Shown: piece by piece, positions 1 through 7,962 of the stretch
Position numbering within the stretch: position 1 is the first letter of the stretch
Layout: each line of letters starts with the position of its first letter
Assembly: GCA_945871455.1 (NCBI GenBank)
Contig: CAMBXJ010000082.1
Location: forward strand, 1 to 11,218
Direction of reading: 5' to 3'
Length of the DNA: 11,218 nt
Source: Asaia bogorensis
Lineage (GTDB): Bacteria > Pseudomonadota > Alphaproteobacteria > Acetobacterales > Acetobacteraceae
Notes under the pieces: model-generated
The model's database searches: none
The model's input: only the letters and a program-made list of their open reading frames with translations
Told to the model about the DNA's origin: nothing
Translations under genes and position numbers: made by a program

Positions 1-659
1 GCGAAGCGAACGAACGCGAAGACAACCGCTGCCGCGACGATATAGACCCCGGCCGCCAGGACCGGGCTGGCCATGCGCGGTGCCCGCGTGGCGCCGGGAA
101 GGCGTTTCTTTCCCGTGATCATCGGCCGGACCAGATTGTGGCGCTTCAGCACCGCATAGGTAACGATCGCCAGGATGTGCATCCCGATCACCGCCAGGAT
201 CAGATTCGATCCCAGACGATGCAGACTGGTGACCTGGTCGCTCAAATCTTTTCCCAGGCGGGTGGCCAGCGGGCCTTCCACGGAAATATCGTCATTGCTG
301 CCCAGTCCGGTGATCGCCTGGGCGAACAGCAGCCCCAGCATCACCAGCACCATCCAGCCGCCGGCGGCATTGTGGCCAATTTCAGTATCGGGTTCCCGGC
401 GGTGCAGGTGCGACAGATGGCGCAACGCCTCCAGCGGGCTTTTCAGAAAGAACGTGAAGCGAGCCGTGTCGCTGCCGATAAAGCCCCAGACGACACGGAA
501 CAGCAACAGACTCAGGATCGTGTACCCAGAGATCACATGCCAGTCCATCCAGCCCTGCTTGTAAGTGATCCAACTGAACGCGATCAGGCAGACCAGCACC
601 CAGTGAAACAAGCGGATCGGCAGGTCCCAGATACGCATCGGTAAGTGCAACTGTCGCAT
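1..659 (-). CDS. cytochrome b561-family membrane protein (3' end outside window)
   Basis: A di-heme b-type cytochrome of the inner membrane, of the family that includes bacterial cytochrome b561 and the Ni-hydrogenase b subunit. Members pass electrons between quinone and a partner redox protein; the partner here is unknown. The 219 visible residues read through without a stop. Four histidines sit where heme ligands are expected: H19 (RLFHW), H41 (DWHVISGY), H147 (SLHRLG) and H161 (GMHILAI). Hydrophobic segments lie near 17-33, 45-62, 100-120, 152-172 and 198-217, the last one reaching the window edge. The start at base 659 is preferred because AAGGA lies 10 bases upstream; an in-frame ATG at 638 (MRIWDLP) is possible but lacks this. 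The gene is divergent from the kefB-like gene and its leader abuts a large hairpin. Only a short C-terminus should be missing. Family assignment is firm; the physiological role is not known. Confidence 0.88.
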   Translation of the reverse strand, partial: MRQLHLPMRIWDLPIRLFHWVLVCLIAFSWITYKQGWMDWHVISGYTILSLLLFRVVWGFIGSDTARFTFFLKSPLEALRHLSHLHRREPDTEIGHNAAGGWMVLVMLGLLFAQAITGLGSNDDISVEGPLATRLGKDLSDQVTSLHRLGSNLILAVIGMHILAIVTYAVLKRHNLVRPMITGKKRLPGATRAPRMASPVLAAGVYIVAAAVVFAFVRF

Positions 660-669
660 TCGGCTTTGG

Positions 670-674
670 TCCTT
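670..674 (-). promoter_or_regulatory. ribosome binding site deciding the cytochrome b561 start
   Basis: AAGGA on the minus strand, 10 bases before the ATG at 659. It favours this ATG over the in-frame one at 638. It lies one base from the end of the large hairpin arm (676), so a folded leader could affect ribosome access. That last point is inference. Confidence 0.55.
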
Positions 675-675
675 C

Positions 676-838
676 AGTGTCTGTCCGGAAACATAATGCA
701 CCTTTTCAGCGGACTACCATGGGCGTCTGGTGCGTTGCGGCCCCTCATCGATGGCCCCGCATCGCTTTCGGGGCCGCGCCTGCCAGCCGCCTCATGGTAG
801 CCCACTGAAAAGGCGCACTATGTTTCCGGACAGACACT
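676..838. mobile_element. 163-bp long-palindrome element, MITE-like
   Basis: Two 46-base arms, 676-721 and 793-838, are inverted repeats matching at 42 of 46 positions. Each starts AGTGTCTGTCCGG from the outside and ends CTACCATG. The symmetry continues less well toward the centre (near 757), where GCGGCCCC at 737-744 pairs with GGGGCCGC at 770-777. Nearly the whole 163 bases can therefore fold into one hairpin. It contains no open reading frame of note. Size, terminal inverted repeats and intergenic position fit a miniature inverted-repeat element mobilised in trans, but I see no clear target-site duplication and recognise no parent insertion sequence. It sits in the divergent spacer between the b561 and kefB-like genes, so it may carry or disrupt promoters. 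Confidence 0.6.
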
Positions 839-1104
839 CAGGAAAACCCCACACAGATGCCGCAATGCCACCGGTCCGCGGTCGCATGTCGGGATGAAAC
901 CGTTTCCGGACAGGGATAACGCGGGGCCACCGATCCTGTCACCCCTAAACGCCGCCATTCGCCCGACCATCGATCCGACAGGCGCGCGCGCGGCCACGCG
1001 AGGCAGCCCGGCACGCCAAACTGTCACGGTTCCCACCAGCCGATTGCGCCCCATATTGCACGTCAAGCCGGCCCGACCGGCTCCTTCAACCGGATCGGAC
1101 ACCC
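839..1104. other. remainder of the b561/kefB divergent spacer
   Basis: No gene is supported here; reading frames that open in this stretch run into kefB as shadows. It holds a third copy of the 12-mer GTTTCCGGACAG at 902-913, matching the right arm of the hairpin element at 822-833. A small stem-loop lies just before kefB: AGCCGG at 1066-1071 pairs with CCGGCT at 1077-1082. No clear sigma70-type promoter could be picked out. Confidence 0.4.
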
Positions 1105-2865
1105 ATGCTGGCAACCCTCGCAGCCCTTCTGGCCGCGGCGACGATCGCCGTTCCGCTCACCCGACGCGCCGGATTTGGCTCTGTGCTCGGCTATCTGCTG
1201 GCGGGAATCGTGATCGGCCCGGCCGGGCTGCGACTGGTGACCGATGTCGACCAAATTTCCCATATCGCCCATCTCGGCGTGATCATGCTGCTGTTCCTGA
1301 TCGGCCTGGAATTGCGACCCCAGCGCTTGTGGGTCATGCGGCGAGCGGTGTTCGGCATCGGCACTGCCCAACTGCTGCTGACGGCCGCGGCGATTGCCGG
1401 TGTCGCTCACCTGTTTGGTGTCTCCCTCGGTGGTGCGGTGGTCCTGGGATTTGGCCTGGCACTGTCGTCCACCGCGATCGTGCTGCCCATGCTGGCCGAA
1501 CGGGACCTGCTGACAAGCCGAGCGGGGCGGGATGGATTTGCCGTGTTGCTGTTTCAGGATTTGGCGTTCATTCCGCTGGTCGCCCTGGTGCCGCTGCTCG
1601 CCGGAGACAGCGCGGTGCCCGACCATCTGCCATGGTGGGATGTCGCGATCGGTGCGGCAGCCATCGGCGCGATCCTGATCGGCGGTCGTTTCCTGACCGG
1701 TCCGATGTTCCGCGCCATCGGTGGCGCTCGCACGCCCGAAGTGTTCACCGGCATGGCCCTGCTGATCGTCGTCGGCACCGCCTTCCTGGCGGAGGAAGCC
1801 GGACTATCCGCCTCCTTGGGGGCCTTCATGGCCGGCGTGCTGCTGTCGGAGTCCGAATACCGCCACGAACTGGAAGCCGACATCGCCCCGTTCGAGGGTT
1901 TGCTGCTCGGCTTTTTCTTCATCTCGGTCGGCATGTCGGCGGACCTGGCCCTGGGCATGACCCAGCCAATGACATTGGTCGGCGCGACCCTGGCGTTGAT
2001 GCTGACCAAAGTCGCGGTGGCGTTTGGCATCGGGCGCACCGCCGGGCGTGACACGGTGGATTCATTGCGATTTGCGCTTGCCCTACCGCAGGGCAGCGAG
2101 TTCAGCTTCGTCCTGTTGGGGGCCGCGGTCGCCGCGGGCGCTTTGGTCTCCGGGCAGGCGGCGCTGGCGACCTTGGTCATCGCGGCATCGATGATCTTGA
2201 CGCCAATTCTGTTCGCCGTGTCGGAGCGTCTGCTGATCCCGCGGCTGCGGCCATCCGAGCCTCCGCAATACGACACGATCGACGCCGAGGCGGCCCCGGT
2301 GATCATCTGCGGCTTCGGTCGGGTCGGGCAGATCGTTGGCCGCGTGCTCTATATGCACGGCATCGCCTTCACGGCCCTGGAACGCGATGCGGGCCAGGTG
2401 GAGGTGGTCCGCCGCTTCGGCAACAAGGTCTATTTCGGGGACCCGACCCGCCCCGCCATGTTGCGCGCGGCCGGCGCCGAACAGGCGAAACTGCTGGTCG
2501 TCGCGCTCGACGACATGGAAGCGACCTTGCGAACGGTCGAAACCGCTCGGCGCAATTTTCCCAACCTGAAGGTGCTCGCGCGCGCGCGAAACCGTCGCCA
2601 CGTGCATCTGCTGATGGACCGGGGCGTCGATGGCCTGGTACGCGACACGTTTCATTCCAGCCTGCGGATGGCCGAACTCAGCCTGACGGCTTTGGGGATC
2701 GAGGCTGACGCGGCGTCACGCGCCGTCACCTTGTTCCAACGGCATGACGAGGAAAATCTGGCCGCGACCCACGCCATCTATCGCGACGAAGGGCAACTGA
2801 TCCAAACCACGCGCCAGTCCGCGGAGGAGTTGACCGGGTTGTTCGAGGCGGATCGGAAGGAGTGA
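1105..2865 (+). CDS. kefB: KefB/KefC-type cation:proton antiporter with RCK domain (CPA2 family)
   Basis: An inner-membrane monovalent cation (K+)/H+ antiporter. E. coli KefB and KefC export K+ and acidify the cytoplasm when glutathione adducts of electrophiles bind the cytosolic domain. The 586 residues match the family's usual size (about 600). Residues 1-375 form the multi-span exchanger: HLGVIMLLFLIGLEL at 56-70, the Gln-Asp pair of the transport site in FQD at 150-152, and the regulatory loop EYRHELEADIAPF at 251-263, close to KefB. Residues 399-520 are an RCK (TrkA-N) domain with the nucleotide-binding GFGRVGQ at 403-409 and an acidic ERD at 426-428 ending the second strand. The ATG at 1105 gives the expected N-terminus, although the ribosome site is weak. 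No KefF/KefG-type ancillary oxidoreductase is adjacent. Family assignment is firm; glutathione gating and the KefB rather than KefC label are inference. Confidence 0.9.
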   Translation: MLATLAALLAAATIAVPLTRRAGFGSVLGYLLAGIVIGPAGLRLVTDVDQISHIAHLGVIMLLFLIGLELRPQRLWVMRRAVFGIGTAQLLLTAAAIAGVAHLFGVSLGGAVVLGFGLALSSTAIVLPMLAERDLLTSRAGRDGFAVLLFQDLAFIPLVALVPLLAGDSAVPDHLPWWDVAIGAAAIGAILIGGRFLTGPMFRAIGGARTPEVFTGMALLIVVGTAFLAEEAGLSASLGAFMAGVLLSESEYRHELEADIAPFEGLLLGFFFISVGMSADLALGMTQPMTLVGATLALMLTKVAVAFGIGRTAGRDTVDSLRFALALPQGSEFSFVLLGAAVAAGALVSGQAALATLVIAASMILTPILFAVSERLLIPRLRPSEPPQYDTIDAEAAPVIICGFGRVGQIVGRVLYMHGIAFTALERDAGQVEVVRRFGNKVYFGDPTRPAMLRAAGAEQAKLLVVALDDMEATLRTVETARRNFPNLKVLARARNRRHVHLLMDRGVDGLVRDTFHSSLRMAELSLTALGIEADAASRAVTLFQRHDEENLAATHAIYRDEGQLIQTTRQSAEELTGLFEADRKE

Positions 2866-2869
2866 TGCT

Positions 2870-2911
2870 TCGGCGCCGAGGTCAGGGGCACTGCCCGGAT
2901 CGCGGCGCCGA
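2870..2911. terminator. possible bidirectional hairpin between convergent genes
   Basis: CGGCGCCG at 2871-2878 and again at 2903-2910 is self-complementary, so the two copies pair into a stem of 8-9 bp. A smaller GGGC/GCCC hairpin (2886-2889 with 2893-2896) sits in the loop. It lies in the 53-base gap between the stops of the kefB-like gene and the deacylase, where a shared terminator is expected. There is no T-run on either side, so a classical intrinsic terminator is not established. Confidence 0.35.
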
Positions 2912-2918
2912 CCTTGCA

Positions 2919-4637
2919 TCAGGCCGCGAGGGTGGCCTGGGGTCCCCTGATCAGTTTGCCCGGCAGGGTACCGGTGGCCTCACCCTCCCGGAAGGTGACC
3001 CGGCCGGAAACGATGGTCGCCTCATACCCGTGCACCTTCTGCATCAGACGTTTGCCGCCGGCTGGCAGGTCGTTGACGACATAGGGTTTCTCGGAACCCA
3101 GACGTTCCCAGTCGATGATGTTGACGTCGGCCTTCTTGCCGACCGCCAGAACGCCGCGGTCGTGCAGGCCGGCGGCCTGGGCAGTGTCGGAGGTCAGGCG
3201 GCGGATCAGTTCCGCGATATCCCAGCGCTTGCGATCTCGGCCCCAATGGGTCAGCAGCCAGGTCTGGTAGCCAGCGTCCAGGATGAAGGCGACATGCGCG
3301 CCGCCATCGCCCAGCCCCATGATCGTGTTGCGGTTCGATAGCAACGTCTCGGACATTGACAGGTCGCGGTAGGCGTAGTTGCTGAGCGTGACGTAGATGA
3401 AGGCGTTGCCGTCATCTTCCAGCAGCACGTCGTAGGCGACTTCCTCGGGCGTGCGGCCTTCGCGCGCAGCGATCGCGGACAGGCTTTGCTCCGCCGTCGG
3501 CATGTAGTTCGGCGGGTTGCCGAAGCGGTACATGTAGTCGTGCGACAGGCGGTGGAACAGCGGGAAGGTGTTGCCTTCCTTCGGATCCTCGCTGAGGATC
3601 TTCGCGCGGATTTCCGGGTCCCGCATGCGCTGCACCCGTTCCGCCAGCGGCAGGTGCCCGATGGACTTGTAGGTCGGGGTGCCGGCAAACGGGTTCTGGC
3701 TGCCGGTCAGTCCCAGCAGGACGCCGATCGCGCGGGGCGCCACAACCGGGCGGATGGACAGCCCGTCGCGGTTGGCCTGATCCGCGCCGGCCAGCAGGTC
3801 GCGCCAGACCTCCGGGCGGGAATGGCGTTGCGTCAGAGTGAACACGGCGGGCCGGCCGCAGGCCTCGATCACGCGGCGCAGGATGCCGAATTCCGCCATG
3901 TGGTCCGGTGCCCATTCGGACACCATCTCCAGCATGCCCGATCCGGCGTCCTTCATGCCCATGGCGATGCCGGTCAGTTCGTCTTCCTGGGCCCGCAAGG
4001 TCGGCGTCGCCTCGCCGCGCAAGGTCTTGTGGCTGAGGCTGCGCGACGTCGAGAAGCCAAATGCTCCGGCATGCATGGCCTCGCGAGCGATTTCCCGCAT
4101 CTGGGCGATATCGCCCTGGTTGGCGTTTTCGAGAGCGATCGCCCGGTCGCCCATCACGAAAACCCGCACCGCGGCATGCGGCAGCAGGGCGCCGATATCG
4201 ATGTCACGCGGGCGGCGTTCAAGGGCGGCGAGATACTCGCCGAACGACTCCCACTCCCACTTCAGGCCTTCATGCATGACGGCGCCGGGGATGTCTTCCA
4301 CCCCTTCCATCAGTTCGATCAGCTTTTCGCGGTCGGCCGGCTTGCACGGGGCGAAGCCGACGCCGCAATTGCCCATGATCGCGGTTGTCACACCGTGCCA
4401 GGACGACGGGGCGAGGTGGCTGTCCCACACCGCCTGGGCGTCGTAATGGGTGTGGATGTCGACGAAACCAGGGGTGACGAGCTTGCCTTTGGCGCTGATT
4501 TCCTCGGTGCCGCGGCCGGCGATGCTGCCGACCTGCTCGATACGGTTGCCGCGGATGCCGACATCGGCTTCGATTGGGGCGCGACCGGTGCCGTCGACGA
4601 CGGTGCCGCCGCGGATGACGAGATCGAAGTCTGCCAT
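2919..4637 (-). CDS. amidohydrolase, N-acyl-D-amino-acid deacylase family
   Basis: A probable cytosolic metal-dependent hydrolase of the amidohydrolase superfamily (family 3), in the group annotated as D-aminoacylase, which removes acyl groups from N-acyl-D-amino acids. The 572 residues run as follows: N-terminal beta-sandwich strand (LVIRGGTVVDGTG), metal-site HTH at 62-64 after PGFVDI, GNCGVGFAPC at 89-98 whose C91 aligns with the metal-ligand cysteine of D-aminoacylases, AFGFSTS at 192-198, GDGGAH at 443-448 with the catalytic-site aspartate D444, and a closing sandwich (VGKKADVNIIDW, VVNDLPAGG). It is longer than the classical D-aminoacylases (about 480), and the usual SHxR-type histidine motif is not visible, so the true substrate is uncertain. 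AGGAGA at 4646-4651 lies 8 bases before the ATG and supports this start. No signal peptide is seen. It appears to be a single-gene unit, convergent with the kefB-like gene. Confidence 0.85.
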   Translation of the reverse strand: MADFDLVIRGGTVVDGTGRAPIEADVGIRGNRIEQVGSIAGRGTEEISAKGKLVTPGFVDIHTHYDAQAVWDSHLAPSSWHGVTTAIMGNCGVGFAPCKPADREKLIELMEGVEDIPGAVMHEGLKWEWESFGEYLAALERRPRDIDIGALLPHAAVRVFVMGDRAIALENANQGDIAQMREIAREAMHAGAFGFSTSRSLSHKTLRGEATPTLRAQEDELTGIAMGMKDAGSGMLEMVSEWAPDHMAEFGILRRVIEACGRPAVFTLTQRHSRPEVWRDLLAGADQANRDGLSIRPVVAPRAIGVLLGLTGSQNPFAGTPTYKSIGHLPLAERVQRMRDPEIRAKILSEDPKEGNTFPLFHRLSHDYMYRFGNPPNYMPTAEQSLSAIAAREGRTPEEVAYDVLLEDDGNAFIYVTLSNYAYRDLSMSETLLSNRNTIMGLGDGGAHVAFILDAGYQTWLLTHWGRDRKRWDIAELIRRLTSDTAQAAGLHDRGVLAVGKKADVNIIDWERLGSEKPYVVNDLPAGGKRLMQKVHGYEATIVSGRVTFREGEATGTLPGKLIRGPQATLAA

Positions 4638-5086
4638 GGATGGACTCTCCTGGTGGATTTTCTTGCCGACAATCTGCGGCAGACAGGCCCGTGGCGCAAG
4701 TTTTCCGCAAGAGACGATGTGTTCGGCACGCGAACGCCGTTTGCTAAAACCGGGTGATGCGCCGGGCCGAGCCGGGGCTGAAGCGACGGGGTGGACGTCG
4801 CCACCATCGCCGATGCCCGCATTGAATGCTGGTGGGGGACATTATTCGGAGTAAGCTCGGTCCATGGTGATACCCCATTGGCATCGGGATTGAGATACGA
4901 TCGCACGAAGCGCCGCGACTTCCATCCGGGGGCGGAGGAAGACACACCGGCGATAGCTGATCCCGGCGGTCCCGCGATGGCGCCGTCGGCGCGCGGTCGG
5001 CAAGGATTGATGCGCATCTGGCGCAACCGGGCATCTGCCGCCGGATGCCATGACGTCTCTCTTGCAGGCAGAAGGAACCATCTGTT
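4638..5086. other. 449-base divergent spacer without a confident gene
   Basis: This stretch separates the deacylase (minus) from the J-domain gene (plus). On the deacylase side there is a strong ribosome site (4646-4651) and a weak stem-loop (TGCCG 4664-4668 with CGGCA 4677-4681). A relatively AT-rich patch near 4820-4850 contains TTGAAT at 4822-4827, but no well-spaced -10 box, so I do not call a promoter. A GTG-initiated frame at 4791-5090 could encode 99 residues and its stop overlaps the next start as GTGA. Its third-position composition is unlike the neighbours, no motif is recognisable, and it is not called as a gene. Confidence 0.4.
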
Positions 5087-5548
5087 GTGATCATCTGGTT
5101 CGTCCTGGGCGGATTGATCCTGTTGGCCTTTCTGTGGGGACTGCGCGCCTTTGAGCGGGCGCCGGTCAGCGACATCAAGACGTTGTTCGGCTGGATCGCC
5201 GCGCTGGGCGGAATCAGCCTGGCCTTGCTTATGGTCCTGACCGGGCGCGGCGGCATGGCCATCACTGGCCTGCTGCTGTTCGGCCCCTTGCTCTGGCAGA
5301 AATGGCAGGCGGCCAAGGGGGGCGGGATCAACCTGGGAAGCCAGCGGCCGAACCGGTCCGAAGGCGCGATGACCCGGGAGGAAGCCTATGACGTCCTGGG
5401 TCTGCGTCCCGGCGCGTCGGAGGCCGATATCCGCGACGCGCATCGCCGGCTGATGCGCGGTGCGCATCCGGATACCGGGGGATCGGACTGGCTGGCGGCG
5501 CGGATCAATCAGGCCCGGGATGTGCTTTTGGGCAGCCGGCGCGCTTGA
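5087..5548 (+). CDS. membrane-anchored J-domain protein (DnaJ-like, Pam18/Tim14-like layout)
   Basis: A small co-chaperone expected to stimulate the ATPase of an Hsp70 (DnaK) at the inner membrane. Its 153 residues hold a hydrophobic N-terminus (about 2-18), a second hydrophobic region (about 33-70, probably one or two spans), a short basic linker, and a C-terminal J domain from about 97 (TREEAYDVLGLRPGAS). The essential HPD tripeptide is at 127-129, followed by helix III (WLAARINQARDVLLG). The J domain ends right after helix III and there is no zinc-finger or substrate-binding region, an arrangement resembling Pam18/Tim14 and small alphaproteobacterial J proteins. Translation starts at GTG: AAGGA at 5072-5076 lies 10 bases upstream. 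galU follows after 104 bases, so co-transcription is possible. The client is unknown. Confidence 0.85.
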   Translation: MIIWFVLGGLILLAFLWGLRAFERAPVSDIKTLFGWIAALGGISLALLMVLTGRGGMAITGLLLFGPLLWQKWQAAKGGGINLGSQRPNRSEGAMTREEAYDVLGLRPGASEADIRDAHRRLMRGAHPDTGGSDWLAARINQARDVLLGSRRA

Positions 5549-5652
5549 TACGGCGGCGCCTCGACATCAGTTTCGCAAGGCCTGCCCGTTTGCCACAATT
5601 TGGCCCATGCCCCGTGGTGATTGCGTATGTCGAATAGTGGAGTCAGACAACC

Positions 5653-6522
5653 GTGAGAAAGCCGCTACGCAAGGCCGTACTTCCCGTTGCCGGATTGGGC
5701 ACGCGCTTCCTGCCCGCGACCAAGGCAACCGCCAAGGAAATGTTGCCGGTTGTCGACAAGCCTTTGATCCAATACGCTATTGAAGAAGCGCGAGCCGCCG
5801 GAATCGAGCAGTTCTGCATGGTCACCGGCCGTGGCAAGACCGCGCTGGTCGAGCATTTCGACGTTGCCTACGAACTGGAAGCCACGCTCCGCGAGCGGAA
5901 CAAGACCGATGCCCTGGATGCCCTGAAAGGCACCCAGACCGAGCCGGGTTCGATCGTCACCGTGCGCCAACAGGTCCCGCTCGGGCTTGGCCATGCCATC
6001 TGGTGCGCACGCGCTTTCATCGGCGACGACCCGTTCGCGATCCTGTTGCCGGACGATCTGGTGCTGTCGGATACCCCCTGCCTGCGCCAGCTCGCCGATG
6101 CCTACATGGAAACCGGCGGCAACGTTGTCGCGGTCACCGAAGTGCCGCGGGAACACACCAACCGGTATGGGATTCTGGCGACGGGCAAGGACGATGGCAA
6201 ACTGGTGGAGGTAAAGGGCCTGGTCGAAAAGCCCGCGCCCAAGGATGCCCCATCCAACCTGTCGATCATCGGCCGCTACGTGCTGCTGCCCGAAGTCATC
6301 GGCCATCTGGCCAAGATGGAACGCGGCGCCGGCAATGAGGTGCAATTGACCGACGGCATGGCGAAGCTGATCGGCCACCAGCCGTTCCACGGCTTGCGTT
6401 ACGAAGGACGACGTTTCGATTGTGGCGACAAGATCGGCTATCTGGAGGCGCAGATTGCCTTCGCGCTCAAACGGCCAGAACTGGCGGATGCCGTCCGTGC
6501 CTTCCTGAAGACCTATAGCTGA
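5653..6522 (+). CDS. galU: UTP--glucose-1-phosphate uridylyltransferase GalU
   Basis: A cytosolic enzyme that makes UDP-glucose and pyrophosphate from UTP and glucose-1-phosphate, feeding exopolysaccharide, LPS and other glucosylation. The 289 residues are the usual length. Motifs in order: nucleotide-binding [11 protein letters not shown] at 14-24, [19 protein letters not shown] from 28, uridine-side [10 protein letters not shown] at 111-120, the metal-site LPDD at 132-135, LVEKP at 190-194, GRYVLLPEV at 207-215, EVQLTD at 229-234 and [12 protein letters not shown] at 255-266. One residue before KEMLP is Ala where GalU usually has Pro. The GTG start at 5653 has GGAG 10 bases upstream. pgmG begins 16 bases after the stop, consistent with an operon that makes and uses glucose-1-phosphate. 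Identification is firm. Confidence 0.96.
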   Translation: MRKPLRKAVLPVAGLGTRFLPATKATAKEMLPVVDKPLIQYAIEEARAAGIEQFCMVTGRGKTALVEHFDVAYELEATLRERNKTDALDALKGTQTEPGSIVTVRQQVPLGLGHAIWCARAFIGDDPFAILLPDDLVLSDTPCLRQLADAYMETGGNVVAVTEVPREHTNRYGILATGKDDGKLVEVKGLVEKPAPKDAPSNLSIIGRYVLLPEVIGHLAKMERGAGNEVQLTDGMAKLIGHQPFHGLRYEGRRFDCGDKIGYLEAQIAFALKRPELADAVRAFLKTYS

Positions 6523-6538
6523 AAGAGCGACCGACCCG

Positions 6539-7948
6539 ATGCCATTCTCCCATCGCTTCCATCCCACCGTGCTGCGCGAATACGACATCCGCGGCATCGT
6601 CGGCGAAACCCTGTCGGAGGCGGATGCCCATGCGATCGGGCGCTGCTTCGGAACCATCGTCGCGCGGTCGGGTGGCACATCGGTCGCGGTGGGCTACGAT
6701 GGCAGGCTATCCAGCCCCGGCATGGAGCAGGCCCTGGTCAAGGGCCTGACCGACAGCGGAATGACCGTCACCCGCATCGGCCGAGGCCCGACCCCGATGC
6801 TGTATTACGCCGCCACCAAGTTGGCGGCCGACGGCGCCATCATGGTCACCGGATCCCACAATCCCCCCAACTACAACGGCTTCAAGATGATGCTCGGCCG
6901 CAAGCCGTTCTTCGGGGAGCAGATCAAGGCGTTGGGCGCTCAGGCCGCCGCCGGGGATGTGGTCGCGGAAACCACCGCCGCCGAGAAGACCATGGATATC
7001 GCGGATGACTATATCGCGCGTCTGCTGACCGACTGGGACGGCGGCGACCGCAAGCTGAAAGTCGTTTGGGACAACGGCAACGGATCGGCCGGCGACGTGC
7101 TGACCAAGCTGGTGGCGGGCTTGCCCGGCGAACATACCGTGCTGAACGGCACCATCGACGGCACCTTCCCGGCGCATCACCCAGACCCGACGGTGCCCGC
7201 CAATCTGGTGCAGTTGATCGCGGAAGTCGCGGCCCGTGGCGCCGATATCGGCATCGCCTTCGATGGGGACGCCGACCGGATTGGTCTGGTCGACGATACC
7301 GGCGTGATCATGTTCGGTGACCAGTTGATGGTCATACTGGCGCGCGACGTCCTGAAAACCCGTCCCGGCGCCACGATCATCGCCGATGTCAAAGCCAGCC
7401 AGGTGCTGTTCGATGAGATCGGGCGCGCTGGCGGCAATCCACTGATGTGGAAGACCGGCCATTCGCTGATCAAGGCGAAAATGGCCGAGACCGGCTCTCC
7501 GCTGGCCGGGGAGATGTCGGGGCATATCTTCTTTGCCGATCGCTGGTATGGGTTCGACGATGCGCTCTACGCCGGGATAAGGACTCTGGGCATCGTTGCG
7601 CGGATGGACGGCAAACTGTCCGACGTCCGCAAGGCGCTGCCGCAGGTGATCAACACCCCGGAAGTGCGCTTCGATTGCGACGACACCCGCAAATTCACCG
7701 TGATCGAGGAAGTCGCCGCCCGCTTGCGCACGGAAGGCGCGACGGTGTCGGAGACCGATGGCGTGCGCGTGCTGACCGATGACGGGTGGTGGCTGCTGCG
7801 GGCGTCCAACACCCAGGCGGTGCTGGTTGCCCGGGCCGAGGCCGGTACGGAGGCTGGGCTGGAGCGGTTGAAGGCGGCACTGGTCGCGCAACTGGAAAAA
7901 TCCGGTCTGGCATCTCCGGATTTCTCCGGCAGTCACGCCGGGCATTGA
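6539..7948 (+). CDS. pgmG: phosphoglucomutase/phosphomannomutase (PgmG type)
   Basis: A cytosolic alpha-D-phosphohexomutase that interconverts glucose-6-P with glucose-1-P and mannose-6-P with mannose-1-P, supplying GalU upstream and GDP-mannose-type pathways. The 469 residues carry all four domain signatures: catalytic phosphoserine loop TGSHNP at 104-109 (Ser106), metal-binding DGDADR at 242-247, sugar-recognition GEMSG at 324-328, and the phosphate-binding RASNTQ at 421-426 followed by ARAEA. The N-terminus [15 protein letters not shown] is typical of the alphaproteobacterial PgmG group. AlgC or ManB would be alternative names, and substrate preference cannot be read from the sequence. ATG at 6539 lies 16 bases after galU; the ribosome site (GAAAGAG) is weak, so coupling to galU translation is plausible. 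A hairpin begins 14 bases after the stop. Confidence 0.93.
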   Translation: MPFSHRFHPTVLREYDIRGIVGETLSEADAHAIGRCFGTIVARSGGTSVAVGYDGRLSSPGMEQALVKGLTDSGMTVTRIGRGPTPMLYYAATKLAADGAIMVTGSHNPPNYNGFKMMLGRKPFFGEQIKALGAQAAAGDVVAETTAAEKTMDIADDYIARLLTDWDGGDRKLKVVWDNGNGSAGDVLTKLVAGLPGEHTVLNGTIDGTFPAHHPDPTVPANLVQLIAEVAARGADIGIAFDGDADRIGLVDDTGVIMFGDQLMVILARDVLKTRPGATIIADVKASQVLFDEIGRAGGNPLMWKTGHSLIKAKMAETGSPLAGEMSGHIFFADRWYGFDDALYAGIRTLGIVARMDGKLSDVRKALPQVINTPEVRFDCDDTRKFTVIEEVAARLRTEGATVSETDGVRVLTDDGWWLLRASNTQAVLVARAEAGTEAGLERLKAALVAQLEKSGLASPDFSGSHAGH

Positions 7949-7962
7949 GCGGTAGGGGACCT

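Noticed and set aside
668..846. Target-site duplication around the 163-bp element
   Set aside because: Flanks TCCTTC and CAGGAA show some inverted similarity but no direct repeat, so a duplication cannot be claimed.
894..2051. 385-codon plus-strand frame starting before kefB
   Set aside because: It shares the strand with kefB in another frame and gives an Arg/Pro-rich, motif-free product.
3486..4757. 423-codon plus-strand frame
   Set aside because: It is antisense to the deacylase, whose HTH, GNCG and GDGGAH motifs and ribosome site establish the real frame.
4842..5081. 79-codon minus-strand frame in the deacylase/J-protein spacer
   Set aside because: It has no motif or clear ribosome site, and its Arg-rich composition is typical of chance frames in GC-rich DNA.
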